64,000 nt of DNA from DATGPD01 sp041398565 (lineage in GTDB: Bacteria > Planctomycetota > UBA1135 > UBA2386). The stretch covers positions 620,001 through 684,000 of the forward strand of contig JAWKUN010000005.1 of NCBI GenBank assembly GCA_041398565.1. Reading direction: 5' to 3'. A program made the translations under genes and the position numbers. The notes beneath the pieces are model-generated. The model saw nothing but the letters and a program-made list of their open reading frames with translations, was not told the DNA's origin and did not search any database. Shown here piece after piece: positions 19,149-28,380 of this stretch. Each line of letters opens with the position of its first letter. Position 1 is the stretch's first letter.

Positions 19149-19532
19149 GTGGCCGAGCCCATCGACCCTTCCGGCCTCTTCGCGACCATCGGCGAGGACG
19201 GCTTCACGCGCCTGGTGGCGGCGTTCTATCGCCGCGTGCCGCATGACGACATCCTCGGGCCGATGTACCCGGAGCAGGATTTCGCTGGGGCCGAGCAGCG
19301 GCTGCGCGAGTTCCTGATCTACCGATGCGGGGGACCGCCGCGCTACATCCAAGCGCGCGGCCACCCCCGTCTGCGCATGCGGCACGCACCGTTTCGCGTC
19401 GACCAGCGGGCGCGCGACCGTTGGATCGAGCTGATGACCGCCGCCATGGACGAAGTGGGTCTGACCGGCCCCGACCGCGACCTCTTGCACGCCTTCCTCG
19501 ACGACGTCGCCACCTTCCTGAAAAACACCTAG
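19149..19532 (+). CDS. Group II truncated hemoglobin
   Basis: A 127-residue 2-on-2 globin of the GlbO type. Key positions visible: Tyr27 (B10) in AAFYRRVP, the GPMYPEQD CD/E region, GHPRLRMRHAPF with His79 as proximal heme ligand (F8), and Trp92 (G8) in RDRWIELM, a hallmark of group II. Such proteins bind oxygen or NO and are linked to redox or NO/peroxide handling. The start is a GTG at 19149, 26 bp after the previous gene. Its stop codon abuts the palindromic repeat at 19532. Confidence 0.92.
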   Translation: MAEPIDPSGLFATIGEDGFTRLVAAFYRRVPHDDILGPMYPEQDFAGAEQRLREFLIYRCGGPPRYIQARGHPRLRMRHAPFRVDQRARDRWIELMTAAMDEVGLTGPDRDLLHAFLDDVATFLKNT

Positions 19533-19570
19533 CGAAGTAACAGGGTGGAGTCTGACACCAAAGTGGTGGT
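19532..19570. repeat. Intergenic palindromic element, member 2
   Basis: This 39-bp element fills almost the whole space between the convergent globin and fadE genes. It is nearly identical to 29497-29534 (one small difference near the end) and matches the reverse strand of 31886-31914 with two mismatches over 29 bp. The core TGGAGTCTGACACCA is an imperfect palindrome (TGG-GTC / GAC-CCA). Its position between convergent stop codons fits a bidirectional terminator or a REP-type mobile palindrome. Confidence 0.7.
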
Positions 19571-21973
19571 TCAGCGGTTGGTGGCGTAGTCGGCGAGGGA
19601 GAAGGCGTCGACCTCGACGACTGCGCGGCGCGCGGCGTCGGCGGCTCGGATGGCCTCGACCTCTGCGGCGGTCAGGACGCCCTCGGCGAGAGCGCGGTCG
19701 AGCGCGGGCGGGTCGCTGCGCGGCAGCTTGCCGGCGCGGACAGCCGCCTTGACCTTGTCGACGGCAGGCTCGGCGGCGGCCACGAGGTGCATGGCGCGCT
19801 CGAGTTGGCCCACACCCAACTGGTCGGCCGGCGGCTGGTAGAGGCCCGACGTGACGCGGTCGCGCTGGGCGCCGGGCATCTGCAGCAGGCGCGCGACCAG
19901 GCGCGTGTCGGCGTCGCTGGGTCCTCCGCCGAACGGATTGAGACGCGACCACCACGCAACGGGGCCACGCAGGAGCCAGGTGAGGCCGGGGACGCTGAGG
20001 TTGGCGAACAACCCGTCGAGCCCCTCCTGCATGCGCGCGAACAACCAGTCCATCGACCAGCGCAAGAACGGCGCGTCCTCCTCACGACCCCCCTCCGCTT
20101 CGAAACGGCGCAGTGTGGCCGTCGCCAGGTACAGCGCGCTGAACACGTCGGAGTAGCGCCCAGCGAGCATCTCACGGCGCTTGAGGTCGCCGCCGAGACT
20201 GCCCATCGCCACGTCCGCCCAGAACGCGAACGACGCCGACGCCCACTGCAGCTTGCGCCAGTAGCCGGCCGCCGGCCCGGGCACCGGCGATGCGGCCAGC
20301 AACCCGCGACTGAGCGACAGCACGAGCGCGCGTGCGCCGTTGCGCACCACATGCGCGACGTGCGCCCAGAGCGCACGGTCGAAGCCCCTGACGTCGCCAC
20401 GTCCGAGCGCCTCGATCTCGGCCAGCGCGTACGGGTGACAGCGGATCGCCCCCTGGCCGAAGATCATCAGAGTCCGCGTCAGGATGTTGGCGCCCTCGAC
20501 CGTGATGCTGATCGGCATCGAGGTGTAGGCGATGGCCAGCGTGTTGCGTGGCCCGCGCGAGATCGCAGCGCCACCCAGGAGATCCATCGCGTCGTTGACG
20601 GCCCTGCGGCACAGCTCGGTGGTGTGCAGCTTCATCATCGCCGTCACCACCGCCGGTTTGGCTCCGGTGTCGAGCGCCCCACACGTGTAGCGCCGCGCGG
20701 CTTCGACCACGTACGCGAAGCCACCGATGCGGCCGAGCACCTCCTGCACCCCTTCGAACCTGCCGAGCGGCAACCCGAACTGCTGGCGCACCATGACGTA
20801 GGCGCCTGCCACGCGCGCGGCCTTCTTGCAGCCCGAGGCGCTGGTTGCCGGCAGCGAGATGCCACGCCCTGCCGCCAGGCTCTCCATCAGCATCTGCCAA
20901 CCCCGCCCAGCACCGTCCGGCCCACCGATGATCGCGTCGATGGGCACCACCACGTCGTGGCCCTCGGTGGGACAGTTGTAGAACGGCAACCCCAGCGGAT
21001 CGTGGCGCATGCCGAGCACGACGCCCGCGGCATCGGTGGGAACGAGGGCGCAGGTGATCCCGAGGTCGGTATCCTGACCGAGTTCGCGGCCGAGCAGCCC
21101 TTCGGGATCGCGCAGCTTGAACGCCAGCCCGAGCACGGTCGCCACGGCCGCCAGAGTGATGTAGCGCTTGCGCCAGTTGAGCCGCAGCCAGAGCTTGCCG
21201 TCATCACCCCGGAACACGACGCCGTCGGCCTCGATGGCACCCGCGTCGGATCCGGCTCCGGGCTCGGTGAGCGCGAACGCCGGCACATCCTCGCCGCGCG
21301 CGAGGCGCGGCAGGTAGTGGTTCTTCTGTGCCTGCGTGCCGTAGTGCACGAGCAGCTCGGCGGGCCCGAGCGAGTTCGGCACCATCACGGTGATACCCAG
21401 CGGGATCGACACCGAGCTCACCTTGCCGACGATCGCCGAGTTCGCCGACGCCGAGAAGCCGAGCCCACCGTACTCCTCGGGGATGATGAGGCCGAAGAAG
21501 CGCTCCCGCTTGAGGAACGCCCACACCGCCTCCGGCAGGTCGCGCCGCTGCAGGATCTCCCATTCGGTGGTCATCGCGCAGAGCTGGGCCACCGGTCCGT
21601 CGAGGAACGCGCGTTCGCGTTCCGACAGGTCGGGATACCCGGCCGCGAGCAGCCGCTTGGCGTCCGGCCGCCCCGAGAACAGCTCCCCCTCCACCCACAC
21701 CGTGCCGGCCTCGAGCGCCGCGCGCTCGGTGTCGGAGATCTGTGGCAGCAGGTTGGCACGCCGCAGGAACCGCATCACCGGCCGGCTCAGCAGCGGCACA
21801 CGCAAGGGCGGCAACGCCAACACCACCGCGGCGATCGCCAACGGCAGCCCCCACCAAGGTGACGCCAGCACGCCGACAGCCACGCTCGCTGCCGCCACCA
21901 GCGCCCACAGAGGCGGGCCAGCGAAGGCGAGGCCCAAGAGGATCAGGAGCGTGGCAAAGAGCGACCAGATCAC
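19571..21973 (-). CDS. fadE: Acyl-CoA dehydrogenase, FadE type
   Basis: An 800-residue homologue of E. coli FadE, which catalyses the first, FAD-dependent step of fatty acid beta-oxidation. As in FadE, the N-terminus holds hydrophobic segments (residues about 1-55), followed by the acyl-CoA dehydrogenase fold: FLDGPVAQLC, FFGLIIPEEYGGLGFSA, GVPNSLGP-like MVPNSLGPAELL, ALTEPGAGSDAGA, RYITLAAVATVLGLAFKL, SITVEGANILTRTLMIFGQGAIRCHPY. A GTG at 21973 gives a start aligned with E. coli FadE; the frame extends upstream to 22078 without similarity. It diverges from fadI-fadJ, so the three genes probably share a control region at 21974-22192. Confidence 0.93.
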   Translation of the reverse strand: MIWSLFATLLILLGLAFAGPPLWALVAAASVAVGVLASPWWGLPLAIAAVVLALPPLRVPLLSRPVMRFLRRANLLPQISDTERAALEAGTVWVEGELFSGRPDAKRLLAAGYPDLSERERAFLDGPVAQLCAMTTEWEILQRRDLPEAVWAFLKRERFFGLIIPEEYGGLGFSASANSAIVGKVSSVSIPLGITVMVPNSLGPAELLVHYGTQAQKNHYLPRLARGEDVPAFALTEPGAGSDAGAIEADGVVFRGDDGKLWLRLNWRKRYITLAAVATVLGLAFKLRDPEGLLGRELGQDTDLGITCALVPTDAAGVVLGMRHDPLGLPFYNCPTEGHDVVVPIDAIIGGPDGAGRGWQMLMESLAAGRGISLPATSASGCKKAARVAGAYVMVRQQFGLPLGRFEGVQEVLGRIGGFAYVVEAARRYTCGALDTGAKPAVVTAMMKLHTTELCRRAVNDAMDLLGGAAISRGPRNTLAIAYTSMPISITVEGANILTRTLMIFGQGAIRCHPYALAEIEALGRGDVRGFDRALWAHVAHVVRNGARALVLSLSRGLLAASPVPGPAAGYWRKLQWASASFAFWADVAMGSLGGDLKRREMLAGRYSDVFSALYLATATLRRFEAEGGREEDAPFLRWSMDWLFARMQEGLDGLFANLSVPGLTWLLRGPVAWWSRLNPFGGGPSDADTRLVARLLQMPGAQRDRVTSGLYQPPADQLGVGQLERAMHLVAAAEPAVDKVKAAVRAGKLPRSDPPALDRALAEGVLTAAEVEAIRAADAARRAVVEVDAFSLADYATNR

Positions 21974-22192
21974 GGGGAGTGCCAGCGTAGCGCCAGGCCC
22001 GACCCGACCGAGCCGATTCACCGAACCGATACCACGAACGCACCGCAACGAGGTGGCGCCCGCGCGTCGACCGCGCACTGTCGACGATGGCCGCGAGGCA
22101 CGACCGCCTGTGGCTTGTTCTCGGCAGCAGAGTCGCTACACACGACGAGCCAGGACGCAGGCCTCCCCCGCCTCCGGCACCCTCCTTCGACC

Positions 22193-23515
22193 ATGATCGG
22201 CTACGCCGCCCGCCCGCAGCCCGACATCGTGCTCGCCGCGGGCCTGCGCACGCCGTGGGCGCGCGCCGGCGGCCGCTTCGCCAAGGAGGACGCCGGCCAC
22301 CTCGGCGCTGTCGTGGCGCGCGAACTGCTGGCGCGCACGGGCGTCGACCCCGCTCAGCTCGCCGAGGTCGTGGTCGGATGCGTCGGCCCGGCGCACGACC
22401 AAGTCAACGTCGGCCGCGTCGTGGCGCTGCGCGCGGGTGTGCCACGGCACGTGCCGGCGCGCACCGTAGCCCGCAACTGCGCCAGCGGCATCGAGGCCGT
22501 GACCTGCGCGGCTGCCGACATCGCCGCCGGCGTCGGCGAGCTGTACCTGTGCGTCGGCGTCGAGGTGATGAGTGCATACCCGCTCACCTACGGCCCGCAG
22601 ATGACGGATCTCTTCGCGCGCCTGACGCGCGCCAAGTCGGTCGGCCAACGCCTGGCAGCGCTCGCCCGCTTCCGACCGCGCTTCCTGGCGCCGCGCGTGG
22701 CGCTGACCGAGGGCCTGACCGACCCGATCTCCGGTCTGATCATGGGCAAGACGGCCGAGATCCTGGCACGCGAGTTCGACATCGGCCGACGCGAGGCCGA
22801 CGAGTACGCCTGCGAGAGCCACCGCCGGGCGCAGGCGGCGCGCGACGCCGGCCGGCTGGCACGCGAGATCGTGCCGGTGCTGCCGCTTGGCGCCGGCACC
22901 GGCGCGAAGACTCTGGCGCACGACGACAGCATCCGCGACGGCCAGACCGTCGAGGCGCTGGCCAAGCTCAGGCCATACTTCGAGAAGCCCGACGGTCGCG
23001 TCACCGTCGGCAACTCGTGCGGCATCACCGACGGAGCCGCGGCCCTGCTGGTGACGACCGCCGACCGCGCGCGCGCCCTCGGGCTCACACCGCTCGCCCG
23101 CCTCAAGAGCTACGCGTGGGCCGGCTGCGACCCGGCGCGCATGGGGCTGGGCCCGGTGTTCGCCAGCAGCAAGGCACTCGATCTGGCCGGTGCCACGCTC
23201 GCCGACATGGGGCTCGTCGAGATCAACGAAGCCTTCGCGGCGCAGGTGCTGGCCTGCGCCAAGGCGTTCGCCAGCGATGCTTTCGCCCGCGAGCACCTCG
23301 GACGCGAGCGCGCCCTCGGCCCGCTCGACTTCGCCAAGACCAACGTCAACGGTGGCGCCATCGCCCTCGGCCACCCCGTCGGAGCCACCGGCACGCGCCT
23401 GTTGCTGACGCTCGCCCATGAGATGGCGCTGCGCGAGGTCGGTCTCGGCTTGGCGACCCTGTGCATCGGCGGCGGCCAGGGCGGCGCCGTGGTGCTGGAG
23501 AGGATGCGCCGATGA
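22193..23515 (+). CDS. fadI: Acetyl-CoA acyltransferase (3-ketoacyl-CoA thiolase)
   Basis: A 440-residue thiolase that cleaves 3-ketoacyl-CoA with CoA. Visible features are the acylated cysteine in ARNCASGIEA (about residue 96), the NEAFAAQ segment, the GHPVGATGTR histidine motif and the second cysteine in CIGGGQGGA. Length and the FRPRF-type insertion fit the FadI branch (trifunctional-protein beta subunit) better than short FadA. Its stop overlaps the start of the fadJ-like gene by ATGA, so the two subunits are translationally coupled. Confidence 0.92.
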   Translation: MIGYAARPQPDIVLAAGLRTPWARAGGRFAKEDAGHLGAVVARELLARTGVDPAQLAEVVVGCVGPAHDQVNVGRVVALRAGVPRHVPARTVARNCASGIEAVTCAAADIAAGVGELYLCVGVEVMSAYPLTYGPQMTDLFARLTRAKSVGQRLAALARFRPRFLAPRVALTEGLTDPISGLIMGKTAEILAREFDIGRREADEYACESHRRAQAARDAGRLAREIVPVLPLGAGTGAKTLAHDDSIRDGQTVEALAKLRPYFEKPDGRVTVGNSCGITDGAAALLVTTADRARALGLTPLARLKSYAWAGCDPARMGLGPVFASSKALDLAGATLADMGLVEINEAFAAQVLACAKAFASDAFAREHLGRERALGPLDFAKTNVNGGAIALGHPVGATGTRLLLTLAHEMALREVGLGLATLCIGGGQGGAVVLERMRR

Positions 23516-25704
23516 ACACGTTCCTGGGTCTTCCCATGCCGAACGACGCGCCGCGGCCGGGTGCCTGCGTGCGTGTCGAGCGGCCGGAGGAAGGCCTGGC
23601 GGTACTGGTGTTCGACCCGCCGCACCGCAGCCTGGCCGTGTTCGACGCGCCTCTGCTGCGCGACTTCGACGCCGCGCTCGACACGGTGACGCGCGATCCG
23701 TCGATACGCGGGCTCGTGCTCACCGGCCGCTCGAGCGAGCAGTTCATCGCCGGTGCCGACGTCGAAGCCATCCTGGCGCTGCGTGAGCCGGCGTCGGCAA
23801 AGGCCGTCGTGCACGGGGTGCACGCGATCTTCGCCAAGGTAGCGCACGCCCGAGCGACGACCGTCGCGGCGATCAGCGGCCCGGCGCCCGGCGGCGCCTG
23901 CGAGCTGGCGCTGTGCTGCGACCACATCGTGCTGAGCGACCACGACAAGACGCAGATCGGCCTACCGGAGGTCAAGCTCGGCATCTTCCCGGCGTGGGGC
24001 GGCGTGCATCGACTGCCGCGCCGCATCGGCATGCCAGCAGCGCTCGACGTGATCCTGAACGGACGCATGCTCGGGCCGCGCGACGCGCTGCGCCGCGGCC
24101 TGGTCGACCGCCTCACCAAGCCGCAGACCCTGCGGCCGGTGGCGGCAGCGATCGCACTCGGGCGCGAGAAGGTGCTGGGTTCGCGACGCGGCGCCGCGCG
24201 CTGGTTCGTCGACCGCAACCCGCTCGCCGTGGCGCTCATCGGCCACAAGGCGCGGCAGGTGGTCCGCGCGCAGACGCGCGGCCACTACCCGGCGCCGCGC
24301 CGCGCGCTGGAGCTGGTGCTGCGCAGCCTACGCACGCCAGAAAGCGCCTGGGCCGAGCGCGAGGCCGACGCCCTGGCGCCGCTGTTGACCGGAGCGGTGT
24401 GCAAGAACCTGGTGCGTCTCTTCCTCATGTCGGAGGCGGCCAAGAAGCGCGCACGCCCGGCCGACGGCCGCCAAGCCGAGCCGACCGACCGCGCCGCCGT
24501 GATCGGTGCCGGCGTGATGGGCGGCGGCATCGCCAGCCTGTTGGCCGAGCGGGGCGTGTGGACGCGCTTGCACGACGTGTCGCCCGAGGCCCTCGACTCG
24601 GCCCTGCTGGCACACCGCGCCGGTGTGGCCAAGCTGCGCGCACGCCGCAAGCTGACCGTGGCGGAAGCCGATGCCGCCAACGACCGCCTCGACCCCGCCC
24701 GCGAGTTGATCGGCTTTGCCCGCTGCGATCTGGTGCTCGAGGCCGTCGCCGAGAGGCTCGAAGTCAAACGGAAGGTGTTCGACGAAGTCGCGCGCCAGGC
24801 CGGCCCGGACACCATCCTCGCCACCAACACGTCGTCGCTGTCGGTAGACGCCATTGCCGAGGCGTTGCCGCGCCCCGGCCGCGTCGTCGGCATGCACTTC
24901 TTCAATCCGCCGAAGAAGATGCCGCTGGTGGAGGTGGTGCGAGGTCGCGCGACCCACGACGAGGTGGTGACGGCCACCTGCGCGCTGGCGGTGCGTCTCG
25001 GCAAGACCCCGGTGGTGGTGCGCGACGTAGCCGGCTTTCTCGTCAACCGGTGCCTCGGTCCGTACCTCGACGAGGCGGTGCGCCTGTTCGTCGAGGGTGC
25101 CGACCCGGCCCACGTCGACCGCCTGCTGCGCGACTTCGGCATGCCGATGGGGCCGTTCGCTCTGCTCGACGAGGTCGGCTTCGACATCGCGGCACACGCG
25201 GCGGCCTCGCTGCATGCCGCCTACGGCGCGCGTATGGAGCCGAGCGACGGCCTGCAGAGCCTGATCGCCGCTGGCCGCCTCGGCAAGAAGACGGGACACG
25301 GCTTCTATCGTCACGACCGGAACGGCAGCCAGCGGCCGCAGATCAGCGAACTCAACCACTTCCACCAGAAGGGCTCCACCGCGCGCGGCTTCACCGGCGA
25401 CCAGCTCGTCGACCGTTTGGTGCTGGCGCTGGTGAACGAGGCGGCACGCTGCCTGGAAGAGAACGTGGTCGCCAGCGCCGCGGACCTCGACCTGGCGATG
25501 GTGTTCGGCACCGGCTTCGCTCCCTTCCGCGGCGGACCGCTGCGCTACGCCGACACCCTGGGCGTCGCCGAGGTGGTCCGGCGGCTGCAGGGCCTGGGGC
25601 AAGCCAACGACGTCCTCGCGCGCGGTGCGGGCGGCGCACGCTTCGCGCCCGCACCCATCCTGCACCGCAAGGCGCTCGAGGGCGGCACTCTGCACGCGGA
25701 TTGA
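23512..25704 (+). CDS. fadJ: Fatty acid oxidation complex alpha subunit (hydratase/dehydrogenase)
   Basis: A 730-residue bifunctional enzyme. Residues about 20-300 are an enoyl-CoA hydratase/crotonase domain with both acidic residues in context (PGGACELAL and GLPEVKLGIFPAWGGVHRLPR). Residues about 325-505 are the NAD-binding half of 3-hydroxyacyl-CoA dehydrogenase (VIGAGVMGGGIA; catalytic His in MHFFNPPKKMPLVEVV), and the C-terminal part holds two 3HCDH helical domains (VNRCLGPYLDEAVRLF; LVNEAARCLEENV). It follows fadI with a 4-base overlap, forming the beta-oxidation complex operon. Confidence 0.93.
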   Translation: MNTFLGLPMPNDAPRPGACVRVERPEEGLAVLVFDPPHRSLAVFDAPLLRDFDAALDTVTRDPSIRGLVLTGRSSEQFIAGADVEAILALREPASAKAVVHGVHAIFAKVAHARATTVAAISGPAPGGACELALCCDHIVLSDHDKTQIGLPEVKLGIFPAWGGVHRLPRRIGMPAALDVILNGRMLGPRDALRRGLVDRLTKPQTLRPVAAAIALGREKVLGSRRGAARWFVDRNPLAVALIGHKARQVVRAQTRGHYPAPRRALELVLRSLRTPESAWAEREADALAPLLTGAVCKNLVRLFLMSEAAKKRARPADGRQAEPTDRAAVIGAGVMGGGIASLLAERGVWTRLHDVSPEALDSALLAHRAGVAKLRARRKLTVAEADAANDRLDPARELIGFARCDLVLEAVAERLEVKRKVFDEVARQAGPDTILATNTSSLSVDAIAEALPRPGRVVGMHFFNPPKKMPLVEVVRGRATHDEVVTATCALAVRLGKTPVVVRDVAGFLVNRCLGPYLDEAVRLFVEGADPAHVDRLLRDFGMPMGPFALLDEVGFDIAAHAAASLHAAYGARMEPSDGLQSLIAAGRLGKKTGHGFYRHDRNGSQRPQISELNHFHQKGSTARGFTGDQLVDRLVLALVNEAARCLEENVVASAADLDLAMVFGTGFAPFRGGPLRYADTLGVAEVVRRLQGLGQANDVLARGAGGARFAPAPILHRKALEGGTLHAD

Positions 25705-25881
25705 GGCTGCCGCGCACACGAGCTCGGACGAAAACAGGCGACTCGGACGCGGATCGCGCCGGGCACACGTCGATGGCAGCACGTCCGGAGATGGCCGAGC
25801 GTTGCCGACCGGCGACTCCCCGCAACTGCCCCGTGAACGGCGCGGCACGCCTGCCGCCCGCGCGCCTACACTGGATACGGG

Positions 25882-26931
25882 ATGCCACCCCCGCCTACGC
25901 CACGCTCGCGGTCACGGTCGCTCGCCCGAGCACTCGCCGTGTCGGTGTCGGTGGCGCTCGGCCTCCTGGCCGCGGAGTTCGTCTTCCGTGCCCACCTGCG
26001 CAGCGAGTATGCGAGCGCCCTGGCGGCATGGACCAACGACCTCTATCGCCTCCTGCCTCCCGGACGCTACTACGGCTGCCTTCCGAACCTGGCCTACCAG
26101 GCGACCATCCCCCAAGAGACGGGGCCATTGCGTCTCACCTACCACACCGATGCGGACGGCTGGCGGATCCAGCCGCGCGCGACCGCGACGCCCCAGACCC
26201 GCCGCGTGCTGTGCCTCGGCGACTCCTACACGTTCGGTCTGGCGGTGGCCGACGACCAGACCTACCCGTGCCACCTGCAGGGCTTGCTGCGCGCGCGCGG
26301 CCTCGACGTCGAGGTCTTCAACCGCGGTGTCCCCGGCTACAACACCGTTCAGGAGCACGACACGCTGATCGAGGTGTTCGACACCGTGAGCCCACACGTG
26401 GTGTTGCTCGGCTACGTGATGAACGATGCCGAGCCGGTGATGACCGTGCCCTTGTCGCCCGACCTTCGCTTCGAGGACTGCCGTTCCTGGCTGCTCGAGG
26501 TCGTTCGGCCGAAGATCAATGCCGTCGCACGTTGGCTGGTAGCGGACCAACCCCTGTGCTCGGCGCGCCAGGCCGAACTCGTGCTCGACTACCGCGAGAG
26601 CTTCGCGCCCAACAGCCGCAAGTGGCGCCGATCGCGCGACGCCCTGTCCGCAATCCATGCCTTTCTGCGCGTGCGAGGGGTACCGCTTCTGGTGTTCATC
26701 CAGCCGGCCTTCACCGAGCGCTTCGACGACACCTACCGCTTCTTCCTCCTGCACGAGCGTGTCGCGGAGTGGGGGGAACGCGGCGGCTACCCGACGTTCG
26801 ACCTGTTGCCGCTGTTCTGGGGCGAGCAGCGTGCCGATCTGTGGGTCGAAGGCGACGGCCATCCCGGCGGAGCGGCACAGCGCCGGATGGCCGTCGCGAT
26901 GGCGGACCAGGTCGAACCGCTCCTGCGATGA
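25882..26931 (+). CDS. SGNH/GDSL-like hydrolase, membrane-anchored
   Basis: A 349-residue protein with an N-terminal hydrophobic segment (residues about 16-33) that would place the rest outside the cytoplasm. The four SGNH blocks are visible: nucleophile Ser115 in LCLGDSYTFG, Gly in NRGVPGYNT, Asn in GYVMND, and Asp325-x-His327 in EGDGHPGG. Such proteins are often esterases or acetyl-transfer/deacetylation enzymes on cell-surface glycans; the substrate here is unknown. Its stop overlaps the next gene's start (ATGA), so they are co-translated. Confidence 0.88.
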   Translation: MPPPPTPRSRSRSLARALAVSVSVALGLLAAEFVFRAHLRSEYASALAAWTNDLYRLLPPGRYYGCLPNLAYQATIPQETGPLRLTYHTDADGWRIQPRATATPQTRRVLCLGDSYTFGLAVADDQTYPCHLQGLLRARGLDVEVFNRGVPGYNTVQEHDTLIEVFDTVSPHVVLLGYVMNDAEPVMTVPLSPDLRFEDCRSWLLEVVRPKINAVARWLVADQPLCSARQAELVLDYRESFAPNSRKWRRSRDALSAIHAFLRVRGVPLLVFIQPAFTERFDDTYRFFLLHERVAEWGERGGYPTFDLLPLFWGEQRADLWVEGDGHPGGAAQRRMAVAMADQVEPLLR

Positions 26932-28340
26932 GCCGTACCGCCGCGCGATCGCACTGGCTCGTGGCCGTCGTCGTGGCGTTGGCGAGCCTGACCTACGCGG
27001 CCTTATGGCAACGCCATCCGTCCGGCGACGAAGTCCTCTGGTTCGATGCGATCCGCGGCCACGGGCAGGCCGTCCACCTGCGATCCGCGTGGCGTGCGAT
27101 CCTCGAGCGCGCCGACACGCTGTCGTATCTGGCGGCACCGCAGACCCTGGTCTGCTGGTGGAGCGCGCTGTGCACCGGGGTCGCGCTGGCCTTCGTCGGC
27201 CTCGGTGCGCGGCGCCTCGTTCCAGCCGTGCCCCCACACCGCGCGACGCTCTTGCTCGCGACGTCGCCGGCCATCGTCTGCGGTGCCACGGCATCGCAGC
27301 CCTTCGCTCTCGTGCTCGTCCTGGCGGCGATCGCTGCGTTCTCGACCACCTTCGCCTGCGAGCGTGGCGGCTGGTTCGCAGTCGCTCTGGCCGGAGCGAC
27401 CGCCGGCTGTGGTTACGCCTTCGACACGAGCGGCTTGCTCGTCGCCGCCTGGCTGCTTCCCTTCGCGTACGTGGTGGTGCGCCGCGATGGGCGGTCTCGC
27501 GCGTCGGCGGCCTGGCTCGCCATTGTCGCCGCTGCTTCTTTCGCCGCCGTCGTAGCCTGGATCGCCGCGCGCGAGCCAGCACCGCCACAGGGTGCCGAGA
27601 CGATGTCGGCGCCCGGCAACCTTGCGGCGTTCCCCGACCCCGTGCGCTTGCTCGCGATCACCGCCAAGGAGGCGCTTCGCGCATTCCTGCCAGCGTCGCT
27701 GGTGGCGCTGGTGTGCGCGTTCCGGGCGAAGGCGACGATGGCGCGGATCACCGTGTGCGCCGCGGTGATCGGCGGCGTCGCCACCGCCTGGATGCACGGA
27801 GACCGCACGATGGACGGCATGCTGCAACTGAGCTTGGCCGTACCGGCGAGCTTGGTCGTGCTCCGACACCTGGGCGCAAGAGGTCAAACGATCGTCGTGG
27901 TCATCGGCGCCGCCCTCGGTCTCGTGCGCCTCGAGGCTCTGGCCGGAGACGGACATCCACGCGCGTTCTATCTCGGACTGCGCGCCGAGGTAGGCATCGG
28001 CAGCCCACTGATCCTCACCAGCGGCACCGGTCCCGACCACGTCGCCTGCATTCTCTGGTTCCCCGCTGCCACCCCCGCTCGCGTCGACGACCTCGTCCTG
28101 CTCTTCGACAACAGACCCGAAGAACTGCGCGCTGCCGTCGAGCAGCACGTGCGGCAGGCGTGGGCCGACGGACGCCGCGTGTTCATGACGCACGACGCCG
28201 AGGCGGCGCTACGCCGTCCGGCCCACTACGACGGCTGCCCCACCGCGGCGGTGTTGCTGCACACCGTGTTGGACCGGTTCCGGATCGTCCAGCGCGAGTC
28301 GGGCGGTTTCCGGGCCAAGGAGCTGCTGCCGCGCACCTGA
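26928..28340 (+). CDS. Polytopic membrane protein, possible GT-C glycosyltransferase
   Basis: A 470-residue protein with about nine hydrophobic segments between residues 10 and 330, then a soluble C-terminal domain of about 140 residues. The first lumenal loop contains DEVLWFDAIRGHG, similar in position to the acidic catalytic loop of GT-C/PMT-type glycosyltransferases that use lipid-linked sugars. Overall similarity to a named family is not evident. Coupled to the SGNH hydrolase and followed by a sugar-type aminotransferase, it may act on envelope glycans. Confidence 0.7.
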   Translation: MSRTAARSHWLVAVVVALASLTYAALWQRHPSGDEVLWFDAIRGHGQAVHLRSAWRAILERADTLSYLAAPQTLVCWWSALCTGVALAFVGLGARRLVPAVPPHRATLLLATSPAIVCGATASQPFALVLVLAAIAAFSTTFACERGGWFAVALAGATAGCGYAFDTSGLLVAAWLLPFAYVVVRRDGRSRASAAWLAIVAAASFAAVVAWIAAREPAPPQGAETMSAPGNLAAFPDPVRLLAITAKEALRAFLPASLVALVCAFRAKATMARITVCAAVIGGVATAWMHGDRTMDGMLQLSLAVPASLVVLRHLGARGQTIVVVIGAALGLVRLEALAGDGHPRAFYLGLRAEVGIGSPLILTSGTGPDHVACILWFPAATPARVDDLVLLFDNRPEELRAAVEQHVRQAWADGRRVFMTHDAEAALRRPAHYDGCPTAAVLLHTVLDRFRIVQRESGGFRAKELLPRT

Positions 28341-28380
28341 CGAGTGCGTTGCCGTGACCGACGCCTATCATCCGCGCCCG

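Noticed and set aside
23913..26927. A very long frame running through fadJ and the SGNH gene into the polytopic membrane protein
   Set aside because: Only the part from 26928 has membrane-protein character; the earlier part overlaps well-identified enzymes in another frame.
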